Assembly: GCA_050184295.1 (NCBI GenBank)
Contig: JBFXAM010000153.1
Span: forward strand, 1 to 9,499
Reading direction: 5' to 3'
DNA: 9,499 nucleotides
Source of the DNA: JBFXAM01 sp050184295
GTDB lineage: Bacteria; Planctomycetota; Phycisphaerae; UBA1845; Fen-1342
Below, one piece after another: positions 7,192-9,499 of the stretch. The position numbers and the translations under genes were made by a program. The notes beneath the pieces were generated by a model. That model saw nothing but the letters and a program-made list of their open reading frames with translations. It made no database searches and was not told the origin of the DNA. Every line of letters starts with the position of its first letter. Position 1 is the stretch's first letter.

Positions 7192-7509
7192 CGTAATCGA
7201 TGGGGCGCATCCGCAGCGCCCGCGCGACCGCCGCCGGCCGCGGCGAGCGCTGCGCGCGCACGACCCGCCGCGCGACGCTACGGGTCTTCTGCGCAAACGG
7301 CGCGCGGGTTGGCGCGCGAGGTTCTGCGGGCGCCCCGCCAATCGGCGCAACGCGTGCGCCCGATCCGCAACCGCCGCGCGTCCGCGGACCGAAGGGATGA
7401 AACGGGATGTCGCGCGGAACGACGCGTGTCCATGCGCCAGCCGACGCACGACGCCGCACCGAGCGAATCGGCGTCGCGCGGAGCTGGACATTCTCGCCGG
7501 AGCGGCGCT
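7192..7509. other. Divergent intergenic region, glycosyltransferase / beta-propeller protein
   Basis: This 318-bp, very GC-rich spacer separates two divergent genes. I see no gene of its own. It contains a perfect 10-bp palindrome GTCCGCGGAC (7380-7389), about 120 bp before the plus-strand start. A 7-bp inverted pair CGGGCGC/GCGCCCG (7327-7333, 7356-7362) is also present, but in this composition it may be chance. No convincing -35/-10 pair was found on either strand. A GGAG ribosome binding site ends the region at 7499-7502. Confidence 0.5.
7499..7502 (+). promoter_or_regulatory. Ribosome binding site of the beta-propeller protein
   Basis: GGAG lies 7 nt before ATG 7510. With the signal peptide that begins at this ATG, it rejects the much longer upstream open frame from 6745. 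Confidence 0.65.
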
Positions 7510-8616
7510 ATGAATCGGTGGTTCAACCGCAGTCGGCGCTTCGCGCTGCATGTCGCGCTGACCGTCGGCGCGGTTACGCCGACGCCCGCCGATGTCCCCT
7601 TTGGCATCGCGCTGATCGATGACGCCAACGATCGGGTGCTGCGCCTCGACGCGAACAACGCCGCGCTCGCGGGAGCGCTCGTGCCGGCGTCGCCCGAACT
7701 GCTCGCGTCCCCCGTCGATATCGAACTCGGCTTCCCGCTCACGGTCGACGGCGCGACGTACTCCGACGTCATCCTGGTCAGCGACCGCCGCAACCGCCGC
7801 GTCTCCGCGTTCAAGGCCGACAGCGGCGTCTTCCTCCGTCACCTCATCACCAACGTGGACGCGCGCGGGCTCACGTTCGCGCTCAATGGCGACCTGCTGG
7901 TCGCGTGCGGCAAGGACGGCGTACGGGCCTACGACCCGACCGGCCAGTTTCGTGCCACGCGCGTCCGGTCCGACGCGGTCGACGGCCCCAACGACGCATC
8001 CGACGTGCTCGTGCGCCCGGCCGCTGGAACCGAACCCGCCGACCTTCTCGTCGCGGACGTGACGCTCGATGTCATCTGGCGCTTCGACAGCGCCGGCGCT
8101 CGGCTGGGCGCCTTCGCGCGCCTGCCCGACTTCCGGCACGTGCAGCAGCTCGTCCAGCGCGGCAACCGTAACGTGCTCGCGGTCGACCCCTTCGCCGACG
8201 CGGTCTTCGAGTTCGACTCCGGCGGCCAACTGCTTCGCACCTACCCGCACGCGCGGCCGCGTGGCGCCGCGGAGCTGCGCAACGGCCACCTGCTGATCGC
8301 GTCGGCTGACGGCGTGTTCGAGCATGCGGCGGACGGCACGGTCGTGGCCCAACACCTCCCAGCCGAGCCGGACGTCGCACCGCGGCATTTGCGCGCGTTG
8401 CGCTGCCGACCGGGAGCCGTTCGCGGCGACACGAACGGCGACGGCTTAGTGAACACGTTCGACATCGATTCGTTCGTGCTCGCGCTCACGGACGCCGACG
8501 CGTATACGCGGGCGCACCCCACGGTTGAGCGCGCGTGCGTCGCGGACGTGAACGCGGACGGGCTGGTGAACACGCTGGACATCGACCCGTTTGTCGCACT
8601 GCTGAGCGGCTTGTAG
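7510..8616 (+). CDS. Exported beta-propeller-like protein with dockerin-like tail
   Basis: A 368-residue protein with no assigned function. Residues 1-27 read as a Sec signal peptide: basic MNRWFNRSRR, a hydrophobic stretch, and a likely cleavage after PTPA. Residues about 30-290 contain recurring units of the kind DxxNDRVLRLD, SDRRNRRVSAF, KDGVRAYDPTG, LDVIWRFDSAG and ADAVFEFDSGG, typical of NHL/SMP-30-like propeller blades. Residues about 306-366 are a paired dockerin-like tail: GDTNGDGLVNTFDIDSFVLAL and, 41 residues on, ADVNADGLVNTLDIDPFVALL. The tail has the same architecture as the Cys-rich protein at 4013-5935. A role in extracellular binding or sensing is possible but not shown. The start is supported by GGAG 7 nt upstream. 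It diverges from the glycosyltransferase gene. Confidence 0.85.
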   Translation: MNRWFNRSRRFALHVALTVGAVTPTPADVPFGIALIDDANDRVLRLDANNAALAGALVPASPELLASPVDIELGFPLTVDGATYSDVILVSDRRNRRVSAFKADSGVFLRHLITNVDARGLTFALNGDLLVACGKDGVRAYDPTGQFRATRVRSDAVDGPNDASDVLVRPAAGTEPADLLVADVTLDVIWRFDSAGARLGAFARLPDFRHVQQLVQRGNRNVLAVDPFADAVFEFDSGGQLLRTYPHARPRGAAELRNGHLLIASADGVFEHAADGTVVAQHLPAEPDVAPRHLRALRCRPGAVRGDTNGDGLVNTFDIDSFVLALTDADAYTRAHPTVERACVADVNADGLVNTLDIDPFVALLSGL

Positions 8617-8631
8617 CGGCTCGTCGGGCCC

Positions 8632-8666
8632 GGCAACCGCGGTGCCGCAGGTGTGTCACGGTTGCC
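8632..8666 (+). terminator. Candidate hairpin after the beta-propeller gene
   Basis: GGCAACCG (8632-8639) and CGGTTGCC (8659-8666) form a perfect 8-bp stem with a 19-nt loop, 15 bp after the stop codon. An overlapping GCGG-TG-CCGC (8639-8648) gives an alternative small hairpin. AAAC follows instead of a T-run, so it may end transcripts only with Rho, or may stabilise the 3' end. Confidence 0.45.
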
Positions 8667-8710
8667 AAACCCTGTCAGATTGGCAGCACGGGAAACCCGC
8701 GACGAAGCGA

Positions 8711-8740
8711 TTGGTCAGTTCGTAACTAACTTAGTATCAA
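8711..8740 (+). promoter_or_regulatory. Possible dnaK promoter in an AT-rich island
   Basis: The stretch 8714-8760 is markedly AT-rich against its surroundings. TTGGTC (8711-8716) and TATCAA (8735-8740), separated by 18 bp, form a weak sigma70-like pair (3/6 and 4/6). A perfect 11-bp palindrome ACTAACTTAGT (8725-8735) and an inverted pair AATTG-N6-CAATT (8740-8755) lie in the same patch. The exact boxes are uncertain; the island is the likely promoter zone. Confidence 0.35.
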
Positions 8741-8807
8741 ATTGTTACATCAATTCAATCCGCATTGCCCCGCGTGGAATCCCCCGTGCAGGAGTCTAGT
8801 GGGCTGG

Positions 8808-8837
8808 CGGTTCCAGAATTCTCCGGGAACGGTTCCA
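8808..8837 (+). promoter_or_regulatory. Operator-like repeat cluster upstream of dnaK
   Basis: CGGTTCCA occurs twice, at 8808-8815 and 8830-8837, 22 bp apart start to start, about two helical turns. The second copy is part of a perfect palindrome GGAAC-G-GTTCC (8826-8836). Between the two copies is the 8-bp palindrome AGAATTCT (8815-8822). The cluster ends 24 bp before the dnaK ATG and lies upstream of the ribosome binding site. It does not resemble CIRCE (TTAGCACTC-N9-GAGTGCTAA). A regulatory role is inferred. Confidence 0.4.
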
Positions 8838-8846
8838 ATGCCCAGC

Positions 8847-8852
8847 GAGGAG
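8847..8852 (+). promoter_or_regulatory. Shine-Dalgarno of dnaK
   Basis: GAGGAG lies 9 nt before ATG 8862, supporting the dnaK start, which also matches the family N-terminus. Confidence 0.8.
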
Positions 8853-8861
8853 TTTTGAACA

Positions 8862-9499
8862 ATGTCGAAGATCATTGGCATCGACCTCGGAACCACGAAT
8901 TCGGTCGTCGCCATCATGGAAGGCGGCCAGCCCAAGGTGCTCGTCAACGACGCGGGCGCCCGCCTGACTCCCTCCGTCGTCGCGTTCACCGACAAAGGCG
9001 AGCGCCTGGTCGGCACGCGCGCCCGCAACCAGCAGGTCACCAACCCGCTGCGCACGATCTTTTCCATCAAGCGCTTCATGGGCCGCCGCCATAGCGAGGT
9101 CGGGTCCGAGGAGAAACTCGTCCCCTACAAGATCGTCGGCGGCAGCGAGGAACTCGTCCGCGTCCACATCGACGGCAAGGAATACGCGCCCCCTGAAATC
9201 TCCGCGATGATCCTGCGCGACCTCAAGGCCACCGCCGAACGCTACCTCGGCGAGACGGTCGAGCGCGCCGTCATCACGGTGCCCGCCTACTTCAACGACG
9301 CCCAGCGCCAGGCCACCAAGGAGGCCGGACAGATCGCCGGACTCAAGGTCGAGCGCATCCTCAACGAGCCCACGGCCGCCGCGCTCGCCTATGGCATCGA
9401 CAACCAGAAGCTGAACGCCAAGATCGCCGTGTTCGATCTCGGCGGCGGCACGTTCGACATCTCGATCCTCGACGTCGGCGACAACGTGTTCGAGGTGTT
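8862..9499 (+). CDS. dnaK: Hsp70 chaperone DnaK, N-terminal part, cut by window edge
   Basis: The window holds the first 212 residues of the ATPase domain. DnaK uses ATP to bind and release unfolded polypeptides in the cytoplasm with DnaJ and GrpE. Signature stretches are GIDLGTTNSVV (about 6-16, phosphate 1 loop), VITVPAYFNDAQRQATKEAG (the classic Hsp70 motif), ILNEPTAAALAYG (about 167-179) and FDLGGGTFDISIL (about 192-204, phosphate 2 loop). The sequence is canonical, with no indel or missing key residue in the visible part. The close match to DnaK at the start makes the HscA and Hsp110-like relatives unlikely. No heat-shock neighbour (grpE, dnaJ, hrcA) is seen upstream, where the preceding gene is an unrelated exported protein. 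Confidence 0.97.
   Translation, partial: MSKIIGIDLGTTNSVVAIMEGGQPKVLVNDAGARLTPSVVAFTDKGERLVGTRARNQQVTNPLRTIFSIKRFMGRRHSEVGSEEKLVPYKIVGGSEELVRVHIDGKEYAPPEISAMILRDLKATAERYLGETVERAVITVPAYFNDAQRQATKEAGQIAGLKVERILNEPTAAALAYGIDNQKLNAKIAVFDLGGGTFDISILDVGDNVFEV

Noticed and set aside
6745..7509. Upstream extension of the beta-propeller frame
   Set aside because: Overlaps the glycosyltransferase on the other strand; a signal peptide and GGAG site mark the start at 7510.
7192..8388. Upstream extension of the glycosyltransferase frame
   Set aside because: Antisense to the beta-propeller gene and compositionally a shadow; the GT4 fold starts at 7191 or 7182.
8811..8836. Eukaryote-like heat-shock element (alternating TTC/GAA)
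   Set aside because: The sequence superficially alternates TTC and GAA, but two units are imperfect and bacteria lack HSF; the palindrome description is sufficient.
8617..8861. CIRCE element upstream of dnaK
   Set aside because: Looked for TTAGCACTC-N9-GAGTGCTAA and relaxed forms; none is present.
1..9499. CRISPR array, tRNA/rRNA gene, transposase or integrase
   Set aside because: No regularly spaced DNA repeats, no tRNA-like cloverleaf noticed by eye, and no mobile-element protein motifs in any real gene.

Overview
The window is GC-rich and densely coded, with Gram-negative-type envelope genes. It most resembles a planctomycete (Planctomycetota, perhaps near Phycisphaerae). The main clue is a pair of secreted proteins that end in dockerin-like tails of the DxNxDGxVNxFDIDxFVxAL type. 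A Cys-rich 'GACC' repeat protein and a GAF-SpoIIE phosphatase fit the same picture. This placement is inference: there is no rRNA or other phylogenetic marker apart from a partial dnaK.

Layout. Positions 1-3663 hold three genes on the minus strand, read right to left. They are a PocR-like/GAF/SpoIIE-type phosphatase (3663-1873), a glutamate dehydrogenase (1716-427) with its own recognisable promoter and Shine-Dalgarno, and the N-terminal part of an LptF/LptG-family permease (374-1, cut by the window edge). A 349-bp divergent spacer follows. A 640-residue exported protein then runs on the plus strand (4013-5935): signal peptide, unassigned N-terminal domain, five six-cysteine repeats, one Ig-like domain and a dockerin-like tail. 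It converges on a GT4 glycosyltransferase (7191-6022, minus). After a second divergent spacer of 318 bp comes a second exported protein (7510-8616, plus), a beta-propeller-like protein with the same kind of tail. After a 245-bp regulatory spacer, dnaK starts at 8862 and leaves the window.

How the genes fit together. Most are separate transcription units and not one pathway. Only gdh and lptF/G (52-bp gap) look like a possible co-transcribed pair. The two exported proteins share a tail architecture and flank the glycosyltransferase, so they may use the same surface-sorting route; that is inference. I see no mobile element, CRISPR array, tRNA or rRNA. The least explained parts are the Cys-rich repeat protein, the shared dockerin-like tails, and the dyad-rich control regions of gdh and dnaK.
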